33,976 nt of DNA from an uncultured Campylobacter sp. (lineage in GTDB: Bacteria > Campylobacterota > Campylobacteria > Campylobacterales > Campylobacteraceae): contig NZ_CALBWL010000036.1 in assembly GCF_937973075.1 (NCBI RefSeq), positions 1 to 33,976 on the forward strand. Direction: 5' to 3'. Numbering within the stretch: position 1 is the first letter of the stretch; every line of letters begins with the position of its first letter. The position numbers and the translations under genes were made by a program. Below, one piece after another: positions 17,054 to 25,508 of this stretch. Below the pieces are notes generated by a model, which searched no databases, was not told the origin of the DNA, and saw nothing but the letters and a program-made list of their open reading frames with translations.

Positions 17054-17743
17054 CGGGTAATCTATCCCGTTGGGAATTAAAACTTGGTATTTTGCGCCAT
17101 GATAGGATCGGCGCATAGTAGAATTCCATCCCGTTGGGAATTGAAACCGTTTCTTGGCTTGATTCAGAGTCGAAAAGGCGAAGTAGAATTCCATCCCGTT
17201 GGGAATTGAAACAATTGACAAGGACAGATATAAAATCCCCTATTTTGGTAGAATTCCATCCCGTTGGGAATTGAAACGCCGCGGGCGGGCAGCTTCATAA
17301 TAGCCTTTTGTAGAATTCCATCCCGTTGGGAATTGAAACTAGCTATCTTTGTAGATTTGCTCTACGCTCTGCTCTGTAGAATTCCATCCCGTTGGGAATT
17401 GAAACGGCTATTTTGCAGCGCCGTAAGCTTTGCCTCTATCTCCGTAGAATTCCATCCCGTTGGGAATTGAAACAATTGACAAGGGAGAGAGCAAAAGCTC
17501 GCTGCGCTGGGTAGAATTCCATCCCGTTGGGAATTGAAACGTCTTTTTTTTTGCTTTTATTAGAGCCTTTAAGCTTGCGTAGAATTCCATCCCGTTGGGA
17601 ATTGAAACAAGGCAGTGCCTAATTTCCTAATGGGAGCAAAAGATGGTATAATTTCATCCCGTTGGGAATTGAAACGCATTTCGCTCATTTCGTCTGATAG
17701 CCTCTTGTATATCGTATAATTTCATCCCGTTGGGAATTAAAAT
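17054..17743 (+). CRISPR. CRISPR array 1: 11 repeats, 10 spacers
   Basis: 30-base repeats (start GTAGAATTCC, centre ATCCCGTTGG, end GAATTGAAAC) at 17054, 17118, 17183, 17248, 17310, 17376, 17444, 17511, 17579, 17646 and 17714. Spacers are 32-38 bases. The first repeat differs at about seven positions, mostly in its 5' half, and the last two begin GTATAATTTC; the final one ends in AAAAT. So both ends are decayed while the middle is perfect. The end ATTGAAAC suits an 8-base 5' handle of type I or III crRNAs and suggests plus-strand transcription. No cas genes are adjacent. The spacer at 17213 recurs in array 2. Confidence 0.98.
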
Positions 17744-18192
17744 ACTCTATTTAAAATCTCATTTTTCCTCTCGCATAGTAGCATTCTATAGAATTTACCA
17801 AGCCGAATTCTGCCTGATAAAATTTTTACCAAATAGCTGCGCAATGGGCTTGAAATTTTAAAATTTATTGAGTGTAATTCCGCATTTCAGAGCTTAAAAT
17901 TTTAAATTTAAGAAGCAGCGACTTCAAGCTGCGTGATTCAAAACACGAGGATTTTAGATTAAAAAATTTAAGAAGGCAGATGAGATTGGAATTTTAAAAA
18001 TAGAGGTCAATGATCGAAATTCCAAACCGCGCAACTTGAAATTTTAAATCTGAAGTGGAGGCAAAATTCTAAGATCATTTCGAAATTTACCCCTTTTAAA
18101 TTTACATATCTCGAGCTCTATTCATAAAAATTTTACATATTAATTTACGCAAAATTTAACCGAACAAAGATGATCTCATAAACTTATCCGCA
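17744..18192. other. Intergenic, AAATTT-rich, no gene seen
   Basis: AT-rich DNA with one exact AAATTTTAAAATTT at 17853-17866 and several shortened forms. A segment near 17796-17820 (ACCAAGCCGAATTCTGCCTGATA) resembles one near 18866-18888 (ACCGAGCTGAATTCTGATAGGA), so interspersed repeat copies flank this gene pair. No RNA gene was recognised. Confidence 0.5.
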
Positions 18193-18270
18193 TTAAATTT
18201 TATCTCTTCTTTTTAGAATAAAAACTATCGCAGACGCGATTATTAGCGATGATAAAGCGCTTATAATCAT
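18193..18270 (-). CDS. Possible 25-residue single-helix membrane peptide
   Basis: Reads MIISALSSLIIASAIVFILK and ends RRDKI: one hydrophobic helix followed by a basic tail. Its ATG overlaps the stop of the upstream membrane protein (TAATG), giving translational coupling. It could be a real small protein, or the fourth helix of the 158-residue protein split off by a mutation near its end. No homologue is recognised. Confidence 0.35.
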   Translation of the reverse strand: MIISALSSLIIASAIVFILKRRDKI

Positions 18271-18746
18271 TATGTTAAATTAAAATTTGAGCGATCGAAC
18301 AGATGACCTAACCAGGTCAAATCAGCTCTTGCTAGGATTATCACAGCTAGCGAATAAGTATAAAATAAACTTATAAAAAATGCAGATGCGCCGGATATTT
18401 TATCTAGCAGAATAAAAGCCTTTATTTTGGAAAATGCGAAGCAGCAGATGATCAGAGGCAAAATTACCGTCGCGCAAAATAGATACAATACCATAGCGCC
18501 GAAAATATCGCTTTCACTATCGCTCGCCTCTTCGTGCCACGTTAGTTCAAAAGCTTTTAAGACGATAGAAAGCGGATTCGCGATATCGTAACCGCTATAC
18601 TCCGCCAAAAAAACCGCGTCTATGCTGGCAAATATAACGCCCAAGCAGTCTACAGTAAAAAAGAGTAAGGCGATCCAGAATAAAATCCTCACCCCTTTTA
18701 GCTCAAAACATTTTTTAATGAACTCTTTTATCGCCCTACTCCCCAA
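18270..18746 (-). CDS. Hypothetical membrane protein, three to four helices
   Basis: 158 residues with hydrophobic segments at about 18-42, 83-106 and 118-140. Residues 45-80 carry an acidic loop (HEEASDSESD). Family not recognised. The start is uncertain: the frame opens with a TTG at 18746, and the purine-rich GGGGAG lies just inside that start rather than before it, so a later non-ATG start is possible. It is followed by an overlapping tiny frame encoding one more helix. It lies between array 1 and the third MAF-family gene, in an accessory-looking patch. Confidence 0.55.
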   Translation of the reverse strand: MGSRAIKEFIKKCFELKGVRILFWIALLFFTVDCLGVIFASIDAVFLAEYSGYDIANPLSIVLKAFELTWHEEASDSESDIFGAMVLYLFCATVILPLIICCFAFSKIKAFILLDKISGASAFFISLFYTYSLAVIILARADLTWLGHLFDRSNFNLT

Positions 18747-18900
18747 TTCATAGCTTTTAAGATAAATTTGGCTTTTATATCGCGTTTTATTTCGGCGCTT
18801 TTAAAAACACTTTGTCATAATTTATCATCAAAATTTAAGCCTTTCGCTGCGCTAAATTTTAAAATTTACCGAGCTGAATTCTGATAGGACAAAAAACTAC

Positions 18901-19353
18901 TTATCCTTTTCTTGTATCTATCAGCGTGACTTTATAATTCTCACCTTGCTTATATAATCCATCAAGCCCAAATACTATAAGTTGCTCTTTTAAAAGCGAA
19001 AAAATTTCATCTACTGATATTTTTTCGCTACCATTTGGCACTATTGACAATACTTTCCAAACTTTATTATATTGGATACCTGCAACTTTTTCATCTAATC
19101 CATAATCAAGAACGATGTCAAATATATCACCTTTATAATAGAATTTCCACATTACTTTCGATAGATATGCGTGATCTATCTCCAAATCATTAAATAATTG
19201 AGTTTTCATAATCCAACAATCCAGTTTTTTATCTATAATCCAGCTCTTTTGACTTGGTAGTCTCTTATATAATGGATTGTACTTATAGTAAATCTCGCTA
19301 AGTCCATACTTCTCATCATCCTCTTTTGTGATGATTGCATTTTCAAACGCCAT
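18901..19353 (-). CDS. MAF-family small cytoplasmic protein (candidate immunity type), copy 3
   Basis: 150 residues. Start MAFENAIITKEDDEKYGLSE and the central SWIIDKKLDCWIM and FYYKGDIFDIVLDYG segments place it with the pair at 7845-8816, though more diverged. AAGGAG lies seven bases before the ATG. No signal peptide or membrane segment. AT-rich, and bounded on both sides by AAATTTTAAAATTT-type repeats, as the other pair is on its upstream side. No toxin gene is adjacent. Function unknown; an orphan immunity protein is the favoured guess. Confidence 0.66.
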   Translation of the reverse strand: MAFENAIITKEDDEKYGLSEIYYKYNPLYKRLPSQKSWIIDKKLDCWIMKTQLFNDLEIDHAYLSKVMWKFYYKGDIFDIVLDYGLDEKVAGIQYNKVWKVLSIVPNGSEKISVDEIFSLLKEQLIVFGLDGLYKQGENYKVTLIDTRKG

Positions 19354-19712
19354 TCTCGACTCCTTAAAATTTAATTCTCGGATTATACTACGATATATTT
19401 ATATCCGCCTATGCGCTAATATATAATATATTTAAAATTTAAAACCGCTTTGCCCTACCCAATTTTATGGTATTTTGCCGCTCTAAATTTTAAAATTTCA
19501 AGTCTGCAAAGGACGGATAAAATTCTAAATTTCAAAGTCTCCACACTGCGCTAAATTTTAAAATTTAAAGCAGACGAAGCATGGGTTGTATGAAATTTAA
19601 AACCCCAAATCCTAAAGACAAGATAAATTCTATACCTCTAGCCTGCACGAAATTTTAAAATTTCAGACTTACGAAAGCGGATAAATTTCAAAATTTAAAG
19701 CAAGCAAAGCAC
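19354..19712. other. Intergenic with tandem-like AAATTTTAAAATTT units
   Basis: Exact 14-base palindromes at 19485-19498, 19553-19566 and 19650-19663, with variants at about 19520 and 19684. Between them lie 50-85-base GC-richer segments with loosely repeated words (GCAAAGCACG, GACGAAGCATG). No reading frame or RNA gene is evident. Confidence 0.6.
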
Positions 19713-19752
19713 GAGCGGAATTCTAAAATTTTATAATTCTAAAATTCCGCTC
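19713..19752 (-). terminator. Hairpin at the end of the mrdA gene
   Basis: Read on the minus strand, GAGCGGAATT (19752-19743) pairs with AATTCCGCTC (19722-19713) around a 20-base AT-rich loop. The stem begins at the last base of the mrdA stop codon. No strong T-run follows, so efficiency is uncertain; it probably closes the long envelope operon. Confidence 0.5.
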
Positions 19753-21572
19753 TACTTCGTTTTCTTTGCGCTGTCTTTGCTGGTCGTTGCATTTGCGTCG
19801 ATGTAGCCCATCTGGACGAGTTTTTCGTAGATTTGCATTATCACGGGACCTGCCGCGCTTCCGCCGCCTCCGCCGTGTTCTACGAGCACGGTTACGGCGT
19901 ATTGCGGCTTGTCGTACGGCCCAAAGCTAGTCATCCAAGCGTGCGAGCGGTGGAAGTAGTCCATATCGGCCTCTTTCATTCGCTTTTTGGCGGTCTGCGA
20001 GATGCCTACGACCTGCGCGGTGCCTGTCTTGACCGCTAGAGGCACTACTGCGGTATGGATGAGCTTGTAGGCGGTGCCTCCGTCCGGGTTGTTGCCGACC
20101 TCATACATGCCGCGTCGCACGAGGGGTAGCTGCGCCTTTTCTTTCGGCGTGAAAAGCTCAGTAGGGGTAAATTCCACCGGCTTACCGTCGATGCTTTTTA
20201 AAAAATGCGGCGTGATAGCCTTGCCCGAGGCGATCTGCGCGGTGTTTTTAGCCACCTGCATAGGGGTGACGAGCACGTCGCCCTGGCCGATCGAAGCATT
20301 GACCGTCTCGCCCTGATACCACGCGCGCTTAAATTTCTGCATTTTCCAGGCCTTATTAGGCATCGTGCCTACAAACTCATTGGGCAGATCGACGCCCGTT
20401 TTGCTACCGAAACCCATGCGCTGCAGATACGCGGACATATAGTCGATCCCCACCAGCAGCGAGCCTTCGTAAAAATACACGTCGCAGCTATCCTTGATCG
20501 CTTCTACTAGGCTCACGCGCCCGTGACCCCACCCCTTCCAGCAGCGGAATTTACGCCCTCCAAGCTCTATAGCGCCACTGCAAAACACGCTCCAGTTTTC
20601 ATTGATCTTGCCGCTGTTTAAAAAGCTCATCCCCACAGCCATTTTAATGACAGAGCCCGGCGGATAGAGGCCGTTTACGAGCTTATTCGTAAAAGGATGA
20701 CGCGGATCTTTTATCAGCTCATCCCACTGCACCTGTGAAATTCCGCCCACAAAGGTGTTTAGATCGTACTCGGGGAAGCTGCCCGCCGCGATAATAGCGC
20801 CGTCGCGCAGATCCATCACGATCGCTACGCCGTCCTTATCTTTAAAAATTTCCTCGAGATATTTTTGCAGCTCAAGATCGATGGTAAGGGAGATTTCGCT
20901 GCTGCTGGGCTCCCTCATCGAGATCTCCTCTACGACCTGATTTAGCGCCGTAACCTTCGTCTTGCGCTCGCCCTTGCTGCCCTGCAAAAGCTCGTTATAA
21001 TACCCCTCGACGCCGCTTCTGCCGTTGTATCCGGTAAGCGCGCTTAGGGGGTTGCTTTGAATATCCTTTTTATTGGCGCGGCCTACATAGCCGATGATAT
21101 GCGAAGCAAGCGCGCCGTAAGGATAAAAACGCTGCGAAGCGGGCGAAATTTTGATATTTTCGTGCAGGCTTAGGCTTGCAAAATGCTGTATCGTGGCGTT
21201 GTAGTCCAAAAACGGCACGACTTCGATAAAGTCTTGATTATAAGCGGAATTTGCGTCCTTGTAGCTCTTGCTCATCGCAGTGACGTTGAGATCTTTGAAG
21301 TAGCGCGAGATGTTATTTAGCTCGCTTTGTAGCGCGGCGTCTTTTAGGTGCGGCGCGATCGATAGCGAAAAGCCGAGATTATTTATCGCGAGCGGGCGGC
21401 CTTTGGCGTCTAAAATTTGACCGCGCACCGGCGGGATGTATTCGGTGGAGATGACGTTGTTTTTAGCGACCTGCTCGTAGAATTCGTTTGATTTGATCGA
21501 AAGATAATAAATTCTAACCAAAAGCATGCTAAAAAATAGTATTACAAATACGAATACGAACTTTAGCCTCAT
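19752..21572 (-). CDS. mrdA: Penicillin-binding protein 2 (elongation transpeptidase)
   Basis: 606 residues. Class B PBP that cross-links side-wall peptidoglycan with RodA. An N-terminal anchor (about 4-24) is followed by the PBP dimer domain (TEYIPPVRGQILDAKGRPLA) and the transpeptidase domain with all three motifs: Ser307-Val-Ile-Lys310 in YPPGSVIK, Ser362-Cys-Asp364 as the second motif, and Lys515-Thr-Gly517 in KTGTAQ. It overlaps the upstream membrane-protein gene by four bases (ATGA). Same place as the C. jejuni Cj0652 gene, after engB and a small membrane protein. Confidence 0.96.
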   Translation of the reverse strand: MRLKFVFVFVILFFSMLLVRIYYLSIKSNEFYEQVAKNNVISTEYIPPVRGQILDAKGRPLAINNLGFSLSIAPHLKDAALQSELNNISRYFKDLNVTAMSKSYKDANSAYNQDFIEVVPFLDYNATIQHFASLSLHENIKISPASQRFYPYGALASHIIGYVGRANKKDIQSNPLSALTGYNGRSGVEGYYNELLQGSKGERKTKVTALNQVVEEISMREPSSSEISLTIDLELQKYLEEIFKDKDGVAIVMDLRDGAIIAAGSFPEYDLNTFVGGISQVQWDELIKDPRHPFTNKLVNGLYPPGSVIKMAVGMSFLNSGKINENWSVFCSGAIELGGRKFRCWKGWGHGRVSLVEAIKDSCDVYFYEGSLLVGIDYMSAYLQRMGFGSKTGVDLPNEFVGTMPNKAWKMQKFKRAWYQGETVNASIGQGDVLVTPMQVAKNTAQIASGKAITPHFLKSIDGKPVEFTPTELFTPKEKAQLPLVRRGMYEVGNNPDGGTAYKLIHTAVVPLAVKTGTAQVVGISQTAKKRMKEADMDYFHRSHAWMTSFGPYDKPQYAVTVLVEHGGGGGSAAGPVIMQIYEKLVQMGYIDANATTSKDSAKKTK

Positions 21573-22075
21573 ACCAGCCGCCCCTTAAAAAAGAGCAGAG
21601 CGAGCAAAATTTCAATCACTATATAATTTAAATACTCGCCGCTTAGAGGCAGATACTCGCTCTTTTTGATCGCCGAGATCGCGTTGCTCACCACAAAGAC
21701 CAAAACATAGCTGATCATCACGTAAAAGCAGATCAAAAAATTTCTAAATTTAATATATTTAAATGAGTTTTCATAGACCACGAAATAAAATATACAATAC
21801 GCGATAGCCACGCTAAATAGGTTAAATCCGTGGATCTGCTCGGCGCAAAACAGATAAAAAATAGAGAAAAACCAGGTAAATCCGAACTTTTTAAATTTCA
21901 CGTCGTTTTCATATTTTTGCACCACCATCGCCGTGAAAAAAAATCCGATCAGCGGCGGCAGCCCTCTATACACCGCACTTAGAAGCAGGTAGAAAAGAAC
22001 CCCTGCGCTAAAAAGCGTGTCCGCTATAACGTATAGATAAGTGCGATTTCGTTGCATACCGGAAACTTTTTGCAT
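21569..22075 (-). CDS. Polytopic membrane protein preceding mrdA (MreD-like position)
   Basis: 168 residues with about five hydrophobic helices and few charges. It overlaps mrdA by four bases, so translation is coupled. Its size and location just before the PBP2 gene are those of MreD in many rod-shaped bacteria, but I see no sequence match that settles it; in C. jejuni the gene at this place (Cj0651) is simply a membrane protein. An in-frame ATG at 22057 (MQRNRTYLYV) is an equally good start; neither has a clear ribosome site, and both lie inside the end of the GNAT gene. Confidence 0.8.
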   Translation of the reverse strand: MQKVSGMQRNRTYLYVIADTLFSAGVLFYLLLSAVYRGLPPLIGFFFTAMVVQKYENDVKFKKFGFTWFFSIFYLFCAEQIHGFNLFSVAIAYCIFYFVVYENSFKYIKFRNFLICFYVMISYVLVFVVSNAISAIKKSEYLPLSGEYLNYIVIEILLALLFFKGRLV

Positions 22076-22845
22076 TTAATACAATCGGCCCAAATTTTTT
22101 GCGCGGGCAGCTCATCCTTTGGGATTTCGGTAAAACCGAGGCGTTCAAAAAATTCTTTTTGATAGGTGAGCGTAAATACGCTTTTTAGCCCATAAAATTT
22201 CGCTTCGTCTAGCAGCTCGTTTACGATAGCTCTAGCAATGCCCTGCCTGCGAAACTGCGGAGCGACGATGAGCGAGCGCACCTCGGCAAGATCTGCGTTA
22301 AAAATTTTAAGCGAAGCAAAGCCCGCCAAAATTTCGGTATTTTTTGCGGACTGCGATTCGCAAAGCCGCGAAAGATCATTCTGAAAAACGCCCGCGCTTT
22401 GCGAATATTTGCTCTTTAAAATTTGCTCTTTGCCCGCTTGCGCGCGCCCCGCCTCGGATACGACCTGTGCTGCGCTTTGCGGCATAGCTAGTTGCGGCGC
22501 AAAATTACTCGCGGCATTTTCGGCGGAATTTTCAGTAGAATTTTTGGCAAAATTTGCGGCGGAGCTTTGGATTAAATTTAAATCAGCATTGCGCGCTAAA
22601 TTTGAATCGGAATTCCTGGCTAAATTTAAATCGGAATTTTCTTTAGAATCGAAACTCAAATTTTCCTTGGAATCAAAGCTCCTATCCGCCTTAGAATCGC
22701 AGCCGAACGCCAGCACGTATGAGCGGATATTGGCAGCTATCTCATCGCTTTCAAGCGGCAAGATCACGCCGTTTTGCACCTCCTCTTTTACGAGCTCCTG
22801 CATACGCGAAATGTCGCAAAGGCGCGCTTTTTTTAGCCGTATCAT
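22024..22845 (-). CDS. GNAT acetyltransferase, short N-acetylglutamate-synthase type, with a low-complexity insert
   Basis: 273 residues; a usual relative would be about 150-170. Residues 1-50 form the first half of the GNAT fold. About 50-160 is a Ser/Asn/Ala/Lys-rich run with repeats (SFDSKEN twice, then NLARNSDSNLARNADLNL). The fold resumes at EILAGFASLKIF. The acetyl-CoA loop is APQFRRQGIARAIV (about 205-218). The C-terminus GFTEIPKDELPAQKIW, DCIKCKKFP and CNEIALIY matches the pattern I associate with short ArgA-like enzymes, so a role in arginine synthesis is possible. The insert probably loops out of the domain. It is oddly similar to inserts in EngB and DsbD. Confidence 0.75.
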   Translation of the reverse strand: MIRLKKARLCDISRMQELVKEEVQNGVILPLESDEIAANIRSYVLAFGCDSKADRSFDSKENLSFDSKENSDLNLARNSDSNLARNADLNLIQSSAANFAKNSTENSAENAASNFAPQLAMPQSAAQVVSEAGRAQAGKEQILKSKYSQSAGVFQNDLSRLCESQSAKNTEILAGFASLKIFNADLAEVRSLIVAPQFRRQGIARAIVNELLDEAKFYGLKSVFTLTYQKEFFERLGFTEIPKDELPAQKIWADCIKCKKFPVCNEIALIYTL

Positions 22846-22957
22846 CTAAAATTTTCCCTAATCTTCGCGCAATTTTCGCGGTGCATTTTATATCCGCTAA
22901 ATTTAATTATTTTGAAATTTTGCGCCGCAAAATTTAACGTATTTAAATTTAGAAATT

Positions 22958-23857
22958 TCATAATCCAAACGCCCCACGCACGATGATCTCGCGCGCTTTT
23001 TGTAGCCCGCCGCCCTTTAGCGTAGAGACCAAAACCGCCTGCGGATCGTGCCTCAAAAGCTTTGCGCGCTCGCTTTGGTTGAGTTTGTCGGCTTTGGTGT
23101 AGAGCCTCACGACCTTTTGATCGCCGCGCAGAAAACTAGCGAGATAGTTTTGCAAATTTTTATCTATCGTAAGATCAAACTGCCTCGCGTCGATGAGATG
23201 GACGAAAAGCTTGATATTTAGGCGCTCTTTGATGAACTCGTCGAGATTTTTTTGCCAGATATAATGCAGTTTTTTAGAAACCTTGGCATACCCAAACCCC
23301 GGCAGATCCACGAAGATCAAAGAGATATTTTCACCCAAGCTCGCAAGATCCGAAAAGGCGGGGTTGCCCGCTAAGCTTAGCGCGGATCTACCTGTAAAAT
23401 TTAATTCGGGGCTTTGCGCTGAATTCGGCGCAAAACCTGCCGCAAGATCTGTCTCGCGATCCGATTTAAAATCCGCCGAGGCGCTTTTTAAATTTAAAAC
23501 GAAATCCTGCTTGGAATTTTGCGCAGACGCCGCAGCCTCCGCGTGATCTTGCGCGCAATTTGCAGCCGAGCTTAAAGCCTCTTTGCTTGCTAGATCGGGC
23601 GACGTTTCATTTTGCGAGCCGTCCGAGTCTGCGGCAAGCTTTTGTTTAAATTTAACTTCGAAAAAATTTATCAGCTGCGTTTTGCCCGGCGTTGAGCTTG
23701 ATTTGGCTAGGTTTTTGCGCCCGGTAAGCGCGTTTATCAGGCTGCTTTTGCCGACGTTTGAACGCCCCAAAAACGCCACTTCGCTCATCGCAAACTCGGG
23801 TGCACCCGCGATATTTGCGGCGGAGGTGATAAACTGCGCGCTGCTAGGATAGATCAT
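22958..23857 (-). CDS. engB: Ribosome-assembly GTPase EngB/YsxC with a large insert
   Basis: 299 residues; the family is usually about 200. G1 GRSNVGKSS (31-39), G2 STPGKTQ (55-61), G3 DLPGFGYAK (184 on), G4 TKAD (244-247) and the G5 region VSTLKGGG (267 on) are all present, so the GTPase core is whole. Between FFEVKF (about 63-70) and the G3 strand lies about 105 residues rich in Ala, Ser, Asn and Asp with no similarity to the fold. EngB is essential for 50S assembly in other bacteria, so the insert must be tolerated. It overlaps lptA by four bases (ATGA) in the kdsC-lptC-lptA-engB order of C. jejuni. Confidence 0.94.
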   Translation of the reverse strand: MIYPSSAQFITSAANIAGAPEFAMSEVAFLGRSNVGKSSLINALTGRKNLAKSSSTPGKTQLINFFEVKFKQKLAADSDGSQNETSPDLASKEALSSAANCAQDHAEAAASAQNSKQDFVLNLKSASADFKSDRETDLAAGFAPNSAQSPELNFTGRSALSLAGNPAFSDLASLGENISLIFVDLPGFGYAKVSKKLHYIWQKNLDEFIKERLNIKLFVHLIDARQFDLTIDKNLQNYLASFLRGDQKVVRLYTKADKLNQSERAKLLRHDPQAVLVSTLKGGGLQKAREIIVRGAFGL

Positions 23858-24369
23858 TTGTTTTGATCTTCGACCTGAAAGATCAGCCGCACGGGCTTTT
23901 TCTCGCCGCCGCCGCTTTTTACTTCGTAGGTGCCCTTTTGACGATTTACGATGATCTTATCGCCGTAAACCTCCTTTTTGGTCTCGGCTTCGTGCAGATA
24001 GGCGTTGTTTTCAAGCGTATAAGCCTCGATAGTCGGATCATAGGTCAGCACGCCGCCTTTGCCGTCGTAATGCTTTTGATTGAGCAAAATTTTAAAATTT
24101 GCATTCCCCGTCGCGACGTATTTAGTAGGCTGGCGCTTGGCGTCGAAATAGATCGTCACTTTGTCGGAATTTAGCGTATCGTAAGCGCCCTTTTTGATGC
24201 GGACATTGCCTGTTAGGACGCTGATCTGCTTGATCTCGTCGGCGAAAAAATTATCCGCCGTGACTTCGACCTGCTCCTGCGCCGCACTGAGAACTGACGC
24301 GCCAAAGCCCGTAATTAGCGCGGCTGCGAGTATTAGTTTGTGGAGTTTTGATCTTTTATTAAATACCAT
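23854..24369 (-). CDS. lptA: LPS transport periplasmic protein LptA
   Basis: 171 residues. Signal peptide about 1-30 (ending LSAA), then the OstA-type beta-jellyroll: VEVTADNFFADEIKQISVLT, GNVRIKKGAYDTLNSDKV, and GVLTYDPTIEAYTLENNA. LptA forms the bridge that carries LPS through the periplasm from LptC to LptD. The ATG at 24369 has AAGGA seven bases upstream and overlaps the end of lptC by 37 bases, so the two are translated together. Confidence 0.93.
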   Translation of the reverse strand: MVFNKRSKLHKLILAAALITGFGASVLSAAQEQVEVTADNFFADEIKQISVLTGNVRIKKGAYDTLNSDKVTIYFDAKRQPTKYVATGNANFKILLNQKHYDGKGGVLTYDPTIEAYTLENNAYLHEAETKKEVYGDKIIVNRQKGTYEVKSGGGEKKPVRLIFQVEDQNK

Positions 24370-24866
24370 GCGTGGATTCCTTTTGAGTTTGTTTGTTTGG
24401 TTTTGGTGTCGTAGCTTATGCTTGCGCCCGTGATGCGGTCGCCGCCTTGGCGCAGCACGTACGGCACGTCTGAGCGGACGATCTTGCTGCTCGTATCGTA
24501 GATGATTTCCTGCGCCGTGTAATCAAAGCCGTCCGTGTTGATGTAATGCGCATCGCCGTTAAATTTTATTAGATCACCGGCGTACGTCGCGGTTTTTGAA
24601 ACCAAGGTGTGATTTAGATCCGCGCTAATCTCCTCGGCTTTAAAATTTACAAACTCGTCGCGATCCTTGTAGCGAGTGCCGCCGTCCGCGGTAAATTTAG
24701 CATCCACGCGCTCGCCGATCTGATAATCGACGATCTTTTTCATCTCCATATTCGCAATGCTTAGATCCTGTCTAAACATATCGCTAAAATACGGCGTCTG
24801 CACGCTTAAAAACACCATCGCGACGCAAAAGATCGCAATCGCAACGTAGAAAATTTTTATTACCAT
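24333..24866 (-). CDS. lptC: LPS export protein LptC
   Basis: 177 residues. An N-terminal anchor (about 3-22) is followed by a periplasmic beta-jellyroll with the LptC-like order: GERVDAKFTADGGTRYKDRD, TATYAGDLIKFNGDAHYINT, GFDYTAQEIIYDTSSKIV. LptC takes LPS from the LptBFG transporter and passes it to LptA. AAGGGG precedes the ATG. Assignment rests on these features and the lptA overlap, since LptC is poorly conserved in sequence. Confidence 0.88.
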   Translation of the reverse strand: MVIKIFYVAIAIFCVAMVFLSVQTPYFSDMFRQDLSIANMEMKKIVDYQIGERVDAKFTADGGTRYKDRDEFVNFKAEEISADLNHTLVSKTATYAGDLIKFNGDAHYINTDGFDYTAQEIIYDTSSKIVRSDVPYVLRQGGDRITGASISYDTKTKQTNSKGIHAWYLIKDQNSTN

Positions 24867-24933
24867 CGCTCGGCCCCTTTTGATCTGCGCGAAATTTCGC
24901 CTCTCGCAGGCATTCTCACGCGCGCTTGCAAAA

Positions 24934-25422
24934 CTACAGCCATTTGCTATTCCACTCTTCGCGCATGCCGTTTTTATCGATGAGTATTTCGATCATCTCG
25001 CGCACCGCGCCGCAGCCGCCGTTTTTGCTTAGCGCGACGTCCGCTTTTAGCGAGCTTAGCGCATCGGCGGGCTTGAAGCTGATCGCGACCGCATTTAAAA
25101 GCTTCGCGTCGTTTATATCATCGCCGATCGCGGCGGCCTCATCAAAGCTTAGGTTAAAATTTTTTAAAATTTGCTCCGCCCTTGAGAGCTTGTCTTTTTC
25201 ACCTTGAAAGAGCGTATCGATCTTTAGCTCGCGCGCGCGGTTTGCGACGATTTGCGAGCTTTTGCCGGTGATGATCGCGACCTTTAGCCCCAGCCGCTGC
25301 CACTCCTGGATGCCAAACCCGTCTTTTACGTTAAATTTCTTCATCTCTTCGCCGCCGTTTGAATGGTACAGCCCGCCGTCGCTAAGGCAGCCGTCTACGT
25401 CTAAAAATATGATCTTTATCAC
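24934..25422 (-). CDS. kdsC: 3-deoxy-D-manno-octulosonate 8-phosphate phosphatase KdsC
   Basis: 162 residues with the start used here. HAD phosphatase that removes phosphate from KDO-8-phosphate. Nucleophile region FLDVDGCLSDGG (Asp8 and Asp10), VKDGFGIQEWQRLG, AIITGKSS (second motif), and AIGDDINDAKLL (metal-binding aspartates) are the KdsC pattern. The frame is open further, to a TTG at 25482, but those residues do not belong to the family; the GTG at 25422 gives the normal start MIKIIFLDVDG. First of the LPS genes, followed by lptC after a 67-base gap. Confidence 0.9.
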   Translation of the reverse strand: MIKIIFLDVDGCLSDGGLYHSNGGEEMKKFNVKDGFGIQEWQRLGLKVAIITGKSSQIVANRARELKIDTLFQGEKDKLSRAEQILKNFNLSFDEAAAIGDDINDAKLLNAVAISFKPADALSSLKADVALSKNGGCGAVREMIEILIDKNGMREEWNSKWL

Positions 25423-25508
25423 TTCGTTTTCCGTTTTTTGAAATTTTGTGATTTTAACGAAATTTGGCTGAATTTTTGGCAAACGCCGTATAAATTTAAG
25501 CTGCGATC

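Noticed and set aside
17039..17590. Short frames across array 1
   Set aside because: Same repeat translations as in array 2.
22409..22849. 146-codon plus-strand frame reading AEF/AKF repeats, opposite the GNAT gene
   Set aside because: The GNAT protein is a recognisable family on the other strand; the opposite frame stays open only because of the repeat's codon phase. Kept as part of the insertion finding.
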